Of a stretch of 64,000 bases of DNA, positions 12,912-25,837 are shown piece after piece. The DNA lies in the NCBI GenBank assembly GCA_024734555.1, contig JANPWX010000548.1, forward strand, positions 1,506,482 to 1,570,481. The letters run 5' to 3'. A model generated the notes under the pieces. The model had not been told where the DNA came from. It saw only the letters and a program-made list of their open reading frames with translations, and ran no database searches. The stretch comes from Trochalopteron elliotii (Eukaryota; Chordata; Aves; Passeriformes; Leiothrichidae). Each line of letters opens with the position of its first letter. Within the stretch, counting starts at the first letter, position 1. The position numbers and the translations under genes are program-made.

Positions 12912-14394
12912 GAAAAGAAAATGTATACAAGGTTGAGAGCAGCCACAGTATAGCAACAAACTGTTAAAACAGGGCACATATATAGGTCAAAAAAGAGTTT
13001 CCATGGAGTGAGAAATGCAGGGAAAGAAGATTTAGGAGACAGAAATAATTAGTGAGGGAATTTTTTGGCATGTGGACGCTGTCAGGGTAGAGTCAAACAG
13101 CCATTCTGAAGAAAAGTTGGCCAGTTTCTGCTGTATGAGCAGCACAGCAGCAAGGATCATTTTTACAGGGCTGAGGGAGGAAATGAGAAGATTACACATA
13201 AATCAACAGAATTGGAAAAATGTAATAATATAGAATTCTGACAAATACTGGTTTAAAACACATTCACTTATATAAAAGCTCTCACCAAAGCTGCATATAA
13301 ACCCCATAAGCTACCAAGAGTTCGAATAAGAGGCTCTGGGGTTTTGCTCATAAAAATGTGCTGACATGGTCGGGTCAAAATTTTTTTTCCATTAAGTGTA
13401 ACAGTAGGATCAGAATGTACATCCATGCATGGCTTGAGAAGAAAAATGTTCAATTTGAGAAGTCTGGTACCAGCCAGTGAATGAGATTAAGAAAATGAGA
13501 TCTTAACAGAGGGAAAATCTCCTGGTTTTCTCCCATAAAAAAAGAGTAATCACACTGTCAGCAGCAAAAATGATGCTGTTCTAGTGGATGCTGGAAATAT
13601 CACATTGCATTTACTGTGGTAATGCAAAACTGACAAAGATTTACACATTTCCTTCCTCCTGACTTTATTTTCTTTAGTGTGTTTACTTTTTAAGTAAAAA
13701 ATGTTGCTTGCAGGGAGCCAAAAACAAATGGAATGAGAGCAAAAGAATTGTGATTAGGCACTTCAATTTGTCCAATTTTATTTTTTTAAATGTAAAAGAA
13801 GATCACAAAATGGGAATTTGATTTTAGTTCCATCTTTAAACCAGGGAGTAGAATTATGATATTCAAAGTCCTGAGTAAAACTATCAACATAGCATTTAGA
13901 TGTGTAAATCATGGTCCTGTGAAGTGTAAATGAGCACTTGGGCAGTCAGATGCTCCATATCTCTCCAGAATGGCCTGTGGTCAAGGAGGAGGAAACATTA
14001 TCTCGTCCAACAACTCACAGTCTAATTAATTTATTTGTTCCTGCACACAGTTATTCTGGTGGCACTCCTTACAAGCTTTTATCACAACTATAGCAAAAAT
14101 ATTTTGTGGAAATTACTCCTGATTAGGTTAGAAAACCAGAAAGCCCTGAAGACATTTGCATTGAAAAAAAAAAACAATTTTCCAGAACTATTCTCCATCC
14201 TGTAAACACTGTACATACTAAAATGTGCCATTCCTCTGATGGCTGAGGCATTCATGTGATGGCAATTTAAAATCCAAAACTTACAGTCTAATTATCATAT
14301 CCTGAAGGAGCTAGAAAATGTGATAAAACGGGATTCTCATGGGTTGATCACACCCACATAAAATGATCATATATATCCCACTCCCAGCACCTTA

Positions 14395-14530
14395 CATTAC
14401 TGATAATAGAAATAATGTTGTAATGTAATAATAAATAATACAAAAAATAAATAAAAAATTCTAATGTAATAATAAATAATATAAATAATAAACAATAACA
14501 TTATTTATAACATTATTATAACATAATAAT
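14395..14530. repeat. AT-rich low-complexity (AATAAT / AAATAA)n
   Basis: The segment is built from AATAAT, AAATAA and ATTATT words and contains two close copies of 'taatgtaataataaataat' about 50 bp apart. It ends in the complementary 'ataacattatttataac', so it can fold back on itself. Confidence 0.85.
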
Positions 14531-17500
14531 TTCCATGGGAAAATTGCTGTCTGATCTTCTGCTGTTATCACCTGTGACATCTCTCCTTTATGAAGTGGGC
14601 AATGATTTAGAAGAGTGACAAAGTGTCACGTGGGAAGCCACCAAACCCACGAGGAGAGTCCCAGGAGAGAGGCAGCTGCCAAGGGCAGTGACAAGGTCTG
14701 TGAAGTCATGAGTGATGAGATTGTGGGGGCTGAAGGTTTGAGAGGAAATTGGACCAGTTCATGGAATGGAAATCCACAGATTTCCAGATAAATCATGGAA
14801 ACCACATCTGAGGCTGAGAGTGGCCAGAAGCTGGGAGAGTTTGAGTGGGGAAATTGTCTGTGCCTGTTCTGTTCCTGCTCTTTGCCCTTGGATGCCACCA
14901 GAGAGGGGACTGAGGCAGGCAAACTTTCTGTGGGATCATTTCCTTTACATTTTTATTTAATTAAACCTGTGGAAACAGCCATCTGTTGAAGTTTGCATGA
15001 TTGGTATGACTCCTCTGGACAGAAAGGGATGTAAAAAGCCCCTCTTCTGTGTTTCACACGTGAATAGATGTTTGAACAAATAAGTAAATAGGCACAGATT
15101 TTATTTTTAATGCCTGAAGTTGCAGTTTTATGGGGACTGTTTTTCAAGAGCCAAAAGAGGTAAAAAATATTTGAAAATATTTGATAGAAAATACAAGTTA
15201 GCCTGTTCAAAGAAAACAGGACTGAGTTTTGCATATTTTGCTGTCTGAGAGGTTTCATATTTCTTCTTCTTTGACCCCTGAGGAGCTTTGACCATTTGCC
15301 TGTTCAGAACTAGGATAATAAAAAAATGGGTTTGTGGTAATCCAGTCATGGGGGATGCATGAATGTTCAGATAATGATAAACCAGGTGAAACACTGCACA
15401 GTGACCCCAGACCCAAGGCATGGTGTGAAATGCAGGTTTGCTCCCACCTTCAGAGGTTCACAGCTCAGGTGAGGTGGCTCTGCACCCCTGGAAGGGCTGA
15501 TTTTAACCTCTGGGTTTTTCCATAAAGCCAGAAAATAAGGAATTGCATTGGAGAAGACACTTTCACCACAAACACAAGAGCAGATAAGAGAAGATCAAAG
15601 TTAATTCTTCACTAAGGAGGGGAGCTAATAAATTAAAGCACTAGATAACACCAAGAAAATGTTGGCTCTAGGAAAATCTAACAGGTAGGCCAACTGCTCA
15701 ACAATGCCAAAATTAAATGCAAATATTTGAAGACAGTATCATCTGGAAATTACAGGGACAGATTAACCAGCAACCAAGGAGAGGCAATTTTTACCAGGAC
15801 TGCATCAGAGGTGGGAAATCCTTCATTTTATTGATCACAGCAATAAAATGTGGATGTTGTGCACACATGTGTCTGCCATCTGCAGGGCCTGGCAGCCCGT
15901 GGGCTGGCTGTGCAGGCAGCCACAGACATTTTCACATTATGACTGATAAGAAAGTAACACAGTGGCAGCAGTGGCTCGTGGTGAGCTCCACGGTGCAGGT
16001 GCTGTTTGCACACAAACTCTTCTTTGGAGTGAGCACTCAGGGTCAAAATAATCCAGGGAGTTGTTTGAGCAGAGAAACAAACAATATTAAAATAAACATG
16101 AGCTCACTGCAGCCCTTCCTGCCTCAGCTGTTGTGTTTATGGCAGGTTCCCAAATGGAGCAGGTCCCCTTTGTAGTCCTGCAGTGCACCTGCCACCTCTG
16201 CAGAGCAAACTCACTCCTCTGTTTTCACTTTGGTGATTGATCTGGGTGCCCTCCCTGTGCTCACAGGCTGGGCAGTCCAAGGGAGCACCCAGGTCTACCC
16301 CTTAATATTATCTTCATGGATTGCATCATGGACATGTAGGTTGAAAAGCACACCTTGTGCAAGCAAAAAACCCAATTTTTATTTTATTTACAAAACAAAG
16401 TACCACAGCTTTGGCAGAGCAGCATACACTGAACAAGTCATAGCTGTTACCACCAGAATAAATAAATAGGTAAGAATATAAGAATAAAAAAATAAGTTTC
16501 ATGTCCAGCCTTGGATTTCAGCCACAGTTACACACCAAAATGTGCCTTTCACTATGATCTAAAGGAGACAACCCCCACAAAAATGAATTAGGACACACTG
16601 AGTTTGGTGAGATCAGCTCTGCAGTGTTACAAGTGCATTTAAATACATGGACAATGTATGGAATGAAAACAAATCATACCAGCCCAGAGCAGCTGAGTGA
16701 GAGGTCTTTGACTCTGAACGTGTGATTTAATGCTGGTTTCAAAGAATAATTCACAGTGGGATGAAAGGCTGGTCTCACATCCATTAATAACCATCAGAAT
16801 CTTATCATTCTAATACAAAATTATTTTGTGAGAGTATTTTCTTCTGTTTGGTTCTATGTTGGGCTACAAGGAAAAACATATGTTACCAGTTTCAGTGAAG
16901 GCAGAAGGCATTCTTGGCTCTTACATCTTCTGAAATGCATCCATCTTCCCAATTAACTATTTAATTTTATTGTGGATTTGGAAGCCTTAAACTCAGCCCT
17001 GTGCTGCTTCACTCTACCAGTCGTGTTTACAGAGCTCTGACCAAAGATGCCTCGTAGAAAAGATTTATTTGGGGAAACTGCTTCTTGTTTTGTGAGTCTG
17101 GAAGAAAAAGCAAAAGTGAAAACCTAAAATGTCAAACTTTCATCATTACTTTTGAACTGAATGCGAATATTTGACTCAGCAGAATGTAGACATCAGTAAG
17201 GAAATAGCTTATCTGCTCAAAATAGTCTTAAAAATACAATGGCAAGAACATGCTGGGTATTTTAAGATACTTATAAAAAATAAGTGCATGGGAGAGATGT
17301 ACAGTAAATGATAAGGCAGATGTTTATACAATCTTTTTTACAGAGTCCAGAGCAGAATTCTGTGTCACTGATGGTTCCTTTTGGTAAACAGATTCAATTG
17401 CTCAGTATAGGGGAGCCTTTACTAATTTTCTTTTTGCAGGCAGCAGAGATAAGAAAAGTGCACTGCCAGCTCTTTTAGTGCTGCCAGAGCCTTGAAGCTG

Positions 17501-18737
17501 CTTTTTAACACAGATGGTGCAGAGGTGGAACAGCCTCATATTTCTGTCTGATAATAGCTATCATTGGTAGGGAATTATATCCTCAAGGCACTTTTCTACT
17601 TCTCGTAAACACATATTTACATATAGATACACACAAAAACAGACTCAAAAAAAGAGAATTTATGTGTATAAAAAGAGACCACTGAAGGCAGAGTGCTCAG
17701 TGTCTCCTTTAGACTTCCTGGGGGCTGCTTGCTGTGCTTCAGGACAGAGCGTGCGGCGCTCCGCCTCAGGGATTTATTTCAACTTGCATGGCAATCCCCT
17801 GTGAAATTCTGATTTTTCAGCGCTGAGTGGTTGTTGCTGGCAGGAAATGGGGTTTATGAATGCTAATGATACATGATTGGAGCCCACCACAGGGCTCTCT
17901 TGCCTCCACTGCAGAGGAAGGCTCAGAGCTGTGTGCCAGCAGCGCTCGTTTCATTCCCCACTCTGCACCACACGGCTTGGAGAAGGTCCCAGGATCTGCT
18001 TAGGATTAACTTTGGGGACTCTTGGGACAGAAGTTTCCTCCTCCACCCCAAATACATCAAACAAATACAGGCAAACCTTAGGAGAAGGGCTCAGCACTAA
18101 ATGAAGTTGAGTAAAGGGGATCTAATCATTCTTGTTCCACTGCAGGCAGAAAGCCTGCCACAATATCCAGAGATCCCAAACCAATAAGGTCCAGCCTGAA
18201 AATGGATGGTTATTGGATACAAGACACCAAATTTTTCTAGTTTTCCTCCCTTATCTTCAGGCAAAGTGATGCAAAGAGATTACAAAGCAAACCAGGAGAA
18301 CAGTGAGAAATTTGACATTATTATAGGAAAACCTTGACCTTAGATGCCAAAGACGACAAATGAAATCTAAAACCTGGAACTTTTCTTCTTGAAAACAATA
18401 GGACTCAGTGATTTTCTTTCTAGTTTTTGGTATGTCACTGGAGTTTTGACAAATTTAATATCTACTTGACAGCAGAATGTGAAGGGCACATTTCTCTGCC
18501 CATCAGGGTTAGAAGGCAGCTATCTCTGAGTTAAGTGACATAAAATTTATGATCACAGTGCTCATTTTTTTTTAAATATCTCTGGTTCTGACTCAAAGTA
18601 TTCTGGATCACTCTGTGAAAACTCCATGTTTCCTTGTCTGATACTGATTTTAACTGCAGATAATTAGCATTAGGTTGTTTACATACCCTGTTGGTCTGAG
18701 GATGGGAGATTGATGATATCTGTTAGATGATTTATCT

Positions 18738-18801
18738 CCCAGCTGTTGAAAGTGTGATTTCAATTCCCAGCAGTTGAAATTAGCTGTTTGAAAGCTAATT
18801 T
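18738..18801. repeat. Short direct and inverted repeat cluster
   Basis: The 14-mer cccagctgttgaaa (18738-18751) recurs with one change as cccagcagttgaaa (18766-18779). It overlaps an inverted repeat with 9-bp perfect arms, aaattagct (18777-18785) and agctaattt (18793-18801), around a 7-base loop. The block contains a CAGCTG E-box and two TAGCT/AGCTA homeobox-like cores. Confidence 0.8.
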
Positions 18802-20035
18802 GAAAAGAACTGGAATGGAAGTAACAAAAGACTTAGTTTAAAATGCTGTTAAATGCCACAGTGGTTAAATCCATAGCGAGGCAATCTAAACCATAATTTT
18901 ATAAGGTTCTTTTTCACCATTTGCACTCAAACTTTAGAACACAAATCTTATCCCCTTATTGCTAAATGACACTTTTTGAAGCACGGTCACATAACTTTGA
19001 ATTGCCATGCTTATTTGTGAAGTTAAGAGTACTAAGGGAAATTTAAGCCCCATATAATTGAAAACATCAAATTATATACCCATGAAAATGGGATTTAGAA
19101 TGGAAATAGCAGCTGATGCTTAACTGAAACAGATCTAGTGGAGTAACAGTTATGTACCTGATTTTTAATTCTTCAGATGACTCATTTACACAGGAGTTAC
19201 CAGTCCTGTAATTTTGATAAAAGGTAAAGGTCAAACATCTTATTTGCAAATCCATGTTCCTTGGTTATTGCATATATATCTCAATTCAGATTTACATGTA
19301 AGTAATAAACCTGGAAATATTTTAAGCTGATTAAACGAAAGTGGATTCCATATTACAGCATGCTAAAACACACCTACAGAGTAAATAACAAGCCCCTGAA
19401 GGAAATTTAAATAGAAAGTGATTAATACCTTAAACTGATGAATAATACAGTTTTATAAGAGGTGTGCTAATGAATCAGACACCTCTGCTTGCAGTGAGTC
19501 CATGTGGGTGGGCCTGCAGCTGCAACACCCTGAGCTGGGGTCTCTGTGTGGGTGGAAAGGTCCAAACACACCCACATGTGGCTGCAGAACAGGGACTGAC
19601 CCCTGAGCACTCTGTAGTCGTTCACATCCTACTTGGAAAATGCCAAAGAAGGCCAAATATCATTGACCTCAGTGTTTGTAAAGAGTTTCTGCCAAGTTCC
19701 AGGCAAATCTATAAAGAATAAACATGATTTTTCTCAGATTCTTAGTCACTTCATTAGCAGAACCAAGTAGTAATTACGAGTTGCAACTATTTTCTTAATT
19801 TGAACACATTTTTATCTACCAGCTCTTTGGTTTGTTACTTCTTTTAATTGCACGTCTCAGTAAGGAACGTTGGGAAAGATGAAAGGGTCAAAACAAGGAT
19901 CTTGGAGGATAAACTGTTGTCTTTAAAAGCAATCCCTACTGGAAGAAAATATGATGACTGAGAGGCCAGCGGTGCTAGGGTAAGCACAAGATAAGTCAGA
20001 GGCTATTTGAAGTAATGTTTCCTTTGATCTGCCAG

Positions 20036-20319
20036 GCCTTGCCATACATAAGGAAATTCAGTGGGGTGCTAAAGGCTCTGCTAATCTTCCTAATGATATG
20101 CTGAAGATGCTTAAGGCTGAGGTTAAAGAGGCCTTTCAGTGCAGCTTGATTTGTGAACTTTTGAAATACAGAACCAACCTTCCTCTCAAAGATACTTGCA
20201 AAGCAGCTGCTCACATTAGCAAACGTCTGGGCAACCGTGTGGATGAGCTCAGGCCAGAAAAGTTAAAAAGAGAACCTTTAGATGAGCCTTGCCTTCAGCA
20301 GTGCTGCCCTGGGCAGTGA
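20036..20319 (+). other. Coding-like stretch, possible exon or processed-pseudogene fragment
   Basis: The sequence 'tttcctttgatctgccag' ends at 20035 and is a good acceptor-like site. From there one frame stays open for about 93 codons to a TGA at 20317-20319. The predicted peptide begins LAIHKEIQWGAKGSANLPND. It is rich in Lys, Glu and Leu, with an amphipathic look around MLKMLKAEVKEAF and a charged end (RPEKLKREPLDEP). I cannot name a family. No strong donor is visible at the end, so it would have to be a last exon or a retrocopy piece. A chance open frame of this size is not unlikely in 64 kb. Confidence 0.22.
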
Positions 20320-23300
20320 TATTGTGGGGTTCCCACAAGGCTTTAGGCACAAAGTGTGTTAAGAGCAACGGTGGTTTAAAATTCTTGAGGAAGACAGGCA
20401 ATCAAAGGGCTGGTCAAAATCTTTGGCTATTATTATCTGTCAGGCTGGTGGGCACAAATGTGCTTGGGAAGACTCAAGATCCTCATTTAAACATCTAATT
20501 TTTAGGTCAACCTTTAACATTACCATGACAGTCAAAGTCAGGTGTGAGAGCAGAATGAACATAAAGAGCCTGAAAGTAAACTGGGGAGCCTTAATTTGTC
20601 AAGGAAGTTCAAGAATCATTCACAGGAGGGAAAAAAAAAGAAAGTGATAGAGAGAAACATGCAATCCATGTTGCCCACACTGAACTGAGTAGTTTGATTT
20701 TGCCTGGTTCACACTCCTTGTGTGCCCTAAGGCAAATAGAGCACATCTGTACCCTTCAATCCATCTGAGGTTCAGAGGGTGAGACCTTTTGAAAAGGTTT
20801 TGCCCAGTCTGGTGATGTGACTTGTTATCTTCAGACTCTTCCCAGTGCATAAAACCTCCACACTGAGTCTGGCACTCATGGCAACTTTCTTCCCAAAAAG
20901 AAGAGATCTCTTGCATGGTGGCACAGCCAGGTCTCCTCAGCAGCCCAAAGGATAACTCAGGGGCCTGTAAAGTGTCACAGCCCTCACATGTACAAGGTGA
21001 GGCTGTTGTCACACCAGTAGAGATGAGACCTGGCTCGACAGCTGCCTGGATGTGCAGCTGTGGGATGCTTTTGTGCCAGGATGGCATCAGAGGTGGCCAG
21101 AGATGATGAAAGGACCCCACAATGGGGTGGGACCAGGGTGTGGGCTGCAGTGGGATTGAGGCAGGGCTGGTGGCCTTAAACCAGAGCCAAAATGAGCCCC
21201 AGGTGGTTGGCAGGAGACACTGGAACCTCGGGGCTGAGGGCTGGGGAGTGCTGTGTCCAGCAGGAGGGCTGGGGTCAGCTCCCCTGCAGCTGCTGCAGCC
21301 AGAGCCAGCTCCTTTCTTCAGACGAGCTGGCTGGGGCAGCTCACTCACTCCCAGCTTTTTTCCAAGCAGGTTTTCCTAATCAGTCCATTAAAAAGCCCAG
21401 TATGGAGCTTATGGCAATAAATAAAAAAGCACCTTCCTCTATGGGCAACGCCTGTGGCCTACCTGCCAGTCTGTGCTGTATGGGACAGCCAATTCCCCTC
21501 TGAGGAACAAGGTTAATATCCCTAAACACAGGCTAAAGCCCAATTTTTAGATACTCTCAGTTGTCCAAGGGTTATTTGGTTGTTCCATGCAAAGTGAAAT
21601 ACCTTTACCATGAGAAATCTCCCACCACACACATTTCAGTGGCTGGGGTTTAGAGCCCATCTGTGGGAGGTAAAGGGTTGACTCACCTCAACCAAAGGAA
21701 AAAGAATTATCCCTTACACTACAGGTAAGAACTTCAATTGGTGGTCTACAGGCAGCGATTTAAATACAAGTTTTGAAGCACTGCTTTGGAATTTAAGTGT
21801 CCTGGGTTTGCTATTGTCATTATTTATTTGGGGACTTGAGTCACTGCATTCCTGAGGAAAGTGCCAGCAGTTTTCACTTGGAATGACAGAGTGACATTCA
21901 ATTGCTTTCAACTGGCCTGTTTTTATATCTGATTGCACATGAAAGGAAGCCTTTTTAATTCTGTAAAAATGGATAAGTTTTGAGCAAATCTACCTGGAAC
22001 TGACAGGCGGGGAATCCTATGAAGCCAAATAGGCTTAGGGCTGAGATAGGAACCAGTCCTAATGCTGTTAAGGCTCAGTTTCTGGGCAGAAGCAGGGATG
22101 TGGGTGTTTTGAAAACTCCACTGGCAGGAACCAAATACCTGGCAAAATTCGACCACTGGAAACATTTCTTTGATTTTCAGGGGCCAGGCTTTAGATGTGG
22201 AAATCAGTACTTGTCTGCTGGTAAATGTGAGACTTGAAAAATTCAGATTCATGGTTTAGTCCCCCAACACTTTGAGTGTGGAATACTCCAAATATATACT
22301 TGGGAGTTTTAGCAAAAATAGAAAAAAAAATGTTAATGCTTCTTATTCATTGCTCAGAGGAGTTTTTCTAATGAATAAACCTCTGTATAGAGTCAGTTAA
22401 GAGACATCTCTAAAAACCAGAGAGTGAGCTGGTGAAGGGCAAATATCCTTCCCTTTTTAGCCATCATCACTGGTGGCTTTACCTTTCCCAGCTGTAGTTT
22501 GCTGGATGAAACAGAGGAGAGGAAGTCCAGTTAGAACCTCAAAAACATAAAAAAATACACAAACCCCAGTTTTTATTCAGGGCACACACCTCTTGCCTCA
22601 CACAGAGCAGGTTTCTAAGGGGCAGCTCCATGTAAACAGTCACAGAGGCTAAACAGGGCAGCTAAGTCAAAAGGTGAGATCATGGAAACCACCAATCATT
22701 TATTGCCTCACCTCAGAGACCTCTCAGCTACATGTGGCTGCCACTTCCAGGCTTTAAAGTTTCCCCTGGTTTTGAGGCCTCCTGCAAACCCAGAATTGCC
22801 TCAGCCCTGACCCTGCCAAGCAGCCTGGCATGTCACCCACTCCACCGAGTCCCCAAAGGTCCCCAGGAAACCTCCAGGAAGGAAATGTTCCCAAATGATG
22901 TCTAGGATACTGTTATACATCACAAAAAAGCCTGGGGCTGCCACTGTTTGTTGGAACCCCAGAGGCTGAAAATTTCAGGCTTTCTGTTCTAAAGGGCACC
23001 GACCCTCTAGCAAGCACTGCATTTGACTTGAGGCCATGGAACAGACTTCCAAAGTTGAGTGATGGCTCTGGGATTGTGGATGTGTAGTTTGAATAGTGTT
23101 GTGTGATCTCACAGGGTGAAAAACTTAGGTTTGGGATTTCAGTATATGGTAATACATGGGGCAAGATGGAGGAATTTGGGTGTTGTCTGGGTCCTTCTTC
23201 ACCTTGTCCTTCCTTCTTCTTCATGGTTTGGGTGGTTTTCTGTAATTGAGTGAAAAAGGTCTACATTGCGAGCCTTGGGTGGTCATTATTGGGTCAGAAA

Positions 23301-25771
23301 TATAAATAATATACGTGTCACCTCGTTATTGGGTGATTAGCACTTAAATAACCTAAAAAGACTTAGAAGAACTTCATTTTACCTTCGTTTTCTAACTTGC
23401 TAGTTGGAGCTCATGGCTCCTGAGTCTGTAAATAGATAAGAAAAAATAAACATAGAGTCTGAACACGAAATTATGACTCCCGTGTATTATTCCCAACCTT
23501 GGCAGAAAAAGAAGCCAGAACCATCACAACTGTTTATCAAAAATTAATCAGAGGAAAAAGAAAATATTTTTAAAAATAGATCATTAGAGCTTTACTGTTC
23601 ATGCTAGGTGAGATTAGGACCATTATCTCCTCGTTCTAAACCTCTCAGCTCTGGATTGCTGGTCTCCTCACAACAGCTCCTGGTACCAAGTGTCTGATAG
23701 TCAATGTCATTGCTCTTGCTGGCTCATAATTCCTCTGATGAGCATGTGGAGCCTCTTTCTCAGAGACAAGAGTTCACCACCACTCAGAAATGTCTGATAG
23801 TCAATGTCATTGTTCTTGCTGGCTCATAATTCCTCTGATGAGCATGTGGAGCCTCTTTCTCAGAGACAAGAGTTCACCACCACTCAGAAATATTTGGAAA
23901 CGTTTATTTGTGTGGATGTGTGTGAGTACAGAGATAAGTGTGTGGGTGAATGTGTATTTAACCACACAGAAATAAACTTTCTGGATGGAAGATGATAATG
24001 GTCAAATAAAAGCAAACAGTGAAATGATTGCTAAGATAATCAAAGGTCCTTTTTTTTTGTCCTCACAAAAGAGCTTTTCGCTGATACTGTTAAATGATAA
24101 TGTTAAAACCTATAACTAGTGTATGGAAATATGGAAAATTATACTGGATCCTAAACTTCTGGATAAGACAGAGAATGTTAATTGGGCCAAATCTTGTTGT
24201 TATTTATGTGAAGAAAAGAACAGTTGAATTTAAAGAGGCACAGGTTTCAGCCAGAGAGAAAACAACAAAGACAGGAGCACAGCTGGAACAACACCCAGGT
24301 TATGTTCACTATCATAATGTAACATGTAGGAAGTAACAACCATGGCCTGCTCATGCTGAAAATTGAACACATCAGAAAAATTCAGGATTTTGTGCTTAAG
24401 AGGATATATGGTTGGGTGGGAGGACAGAGTGCCAGGACACTGCTGGCATCTGGCACCAGATGAGGATCTGAATCACCCTGGCTGGTCTCAAGCTCTTTGT
24501 GTTTCATGGAAACCAAAATGAGCCAGGCAGAGCCTCACTGGAAACCAACCTTGCTTGGACTCTTTTCCAAGTCAGGCCATGAACATAAATATTTCTCTGG
24601 AAAGTACCTAACTGTGTATTTAATATGAAGACACACTTTCAAAAACCTCCTAAGAGCAGAGTTTCTGCAAAAGAAGTCCAGTGGTGCTGTGAGCAGTTTG
24701 TGGGCAGTCCCCTGAAACCTCTCTATCCCCAGTAACCCTAAACGTCCAAAATCTCACAAGACTGACCCTTTATTGATAGCAAAGATAAAGGGGCTGTTTT
24801 CTGAGCCTCTCTGCATCTCATTAAGGCCGAAGAGGAGGCCAGAACAGGAAAGAAAATCCTGTGGGTGAATATTTAATTCTATGGAAGGCAATGGCCAATC
24901 CTGGGTCAGGTTCTGTGGGGGAAAGATGTCTTCCTGTGCTTTTAGATATGTAAAAACACATTGCATGAATAAAATGAGAAATTTCTTCACTGGGCTCTGG
25001 TAACAGCAATAGCAATCTGATGTAAGTTTGAGAAGAACCACATTTGAATGATTCCTTCTTCAAGTAATATCGATTTTCCACAGCAGCTCTTGCTCTCTGA
25101 TTATTTGCTGTTATTTAATTCCTTGTGTATCTGTGGTGGTTGCTTTGGCTCTTTTTAAGTGCTGTGCATATTTACGCTCACAAGTAGTGCAGTCTTGCTG
25201 TTTATTTGCACTGGGGAGTTTTGGGGAGTGTGCAAATCTAAACTGTGTAATCTGGGACAATGGCTGTGCAGCCATTGTGTCGAGTGTGGACTCCATTTTT
25301 TGCTTGAGCTTCTTCCATCTGACATTCCCTGCCTAGTCATTTAGGGTTTTTTCTTGCTGCAGAGTACCCAACATCTTCCAAACCTGCTGAACTCTGAGAC
25401 TTTGGGGTCACATGAGAAAAGCTCCCATCTCTCCACTCCATCCATCTGTTTTTTCCCAAACTAGAGCTGCTGTCCATCACTGGGTCAGCAGGTGGAGGAC
25501 ATGGTTGAGCCCTGTGAGCCCAAAAGCTGTTGAACAAAAGGAAGTGATGCCAAAGGCATCCTTAGAGGAAGGGAACACAGATGGGGAGATCTGTTCTTGA
25601 GGCCAAAGGATGCACTTCCCAAGGACCAAGAGCAGCCAGAATTATGCACTGGTTTGATGCTATAAACATGGCCAGAACAAGGGGGCTGCAGTTACAAAGG
25701 ACAATGGCACTTCCCAGGGGAGCAGATGGACAGAAATGCAAATGTGAAAAAGCCTAGAGATGATGAAAGGC
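20320..25771. other. Unannotated sequence between the coding-like stretch and the LTR
   Basis: I recognise no gene. The longest N-free open frame of the window runs on the minus strand at 20620-21348 (242 codons). It overlaps a locally GC-richer patch (about 20900-21350), shows no domain I know, and has plus-strand frames of similar quality over it. The 100-bp tandem duplication at 23691-23890 is listed separately. Confidence 0.55.
23691..23890. repeat. Perfect-period 100-bp tandem duplication
   Basis: Two adjacent copies, 23691-23790 and 23791-23890, each start TGTCTGATAGTCAATGTCAT and end CACCACCACTCAGAAA. I see one difference, C at 23713 against T at 23813, so they are about 99% identical. 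The unit is not part of any repeat I recognise. The near identity means the duplication is young, or is an assembly artefact. Confidence 0.97.
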
Positions 25772-25802
25772 TGTCTTGGTTTACAAAGACAGGTGTCTGC
25801 TG

Positions 25803-25837
25803 TCTCCATTCCAAGGGAGCTTCCCTTGGAATGGAGA
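25803..25837. repeat. Perfect 16-bp hairpin in LTR U5
   Basis: The arms tctccattccaaggga (25803-25818) and tcccttggaatggaga (25822-25837) are exactly complementary around a 3-base loop (gct). The hairpin lies in the U5 end of the LTR, about 30 bp from its terminus. Confidence 0.95.

Larger units (their letters stand above)
12526..20035. other. Unannotated, partly AT-rich sequence
   Basis: I recognise no gene. The microsatellites at 12887-12911 and 14395-14530 are listed separately. The longest open frames are 152 codons (15717-16175, +) and about 100 codons near 14.6-15.4 kb, none with a recognisable domain. A small CpG-dense palindrome lies at 17747-17761. A motif cluster with direct and inverted repeats lies at 18661-18801. 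The stretch 18.5-19.4 kb has the look of non-coding regulatory DNA, but this cannot be tested without an alignment. Confidence 0.55.

Noticed and set aside
13317..13328. tRNA B-box-like gagttcgaata
   Set aside because: No A box, no cloverleaf and no CC pair after the word; not a tRNA or tRNA-derived SINE.
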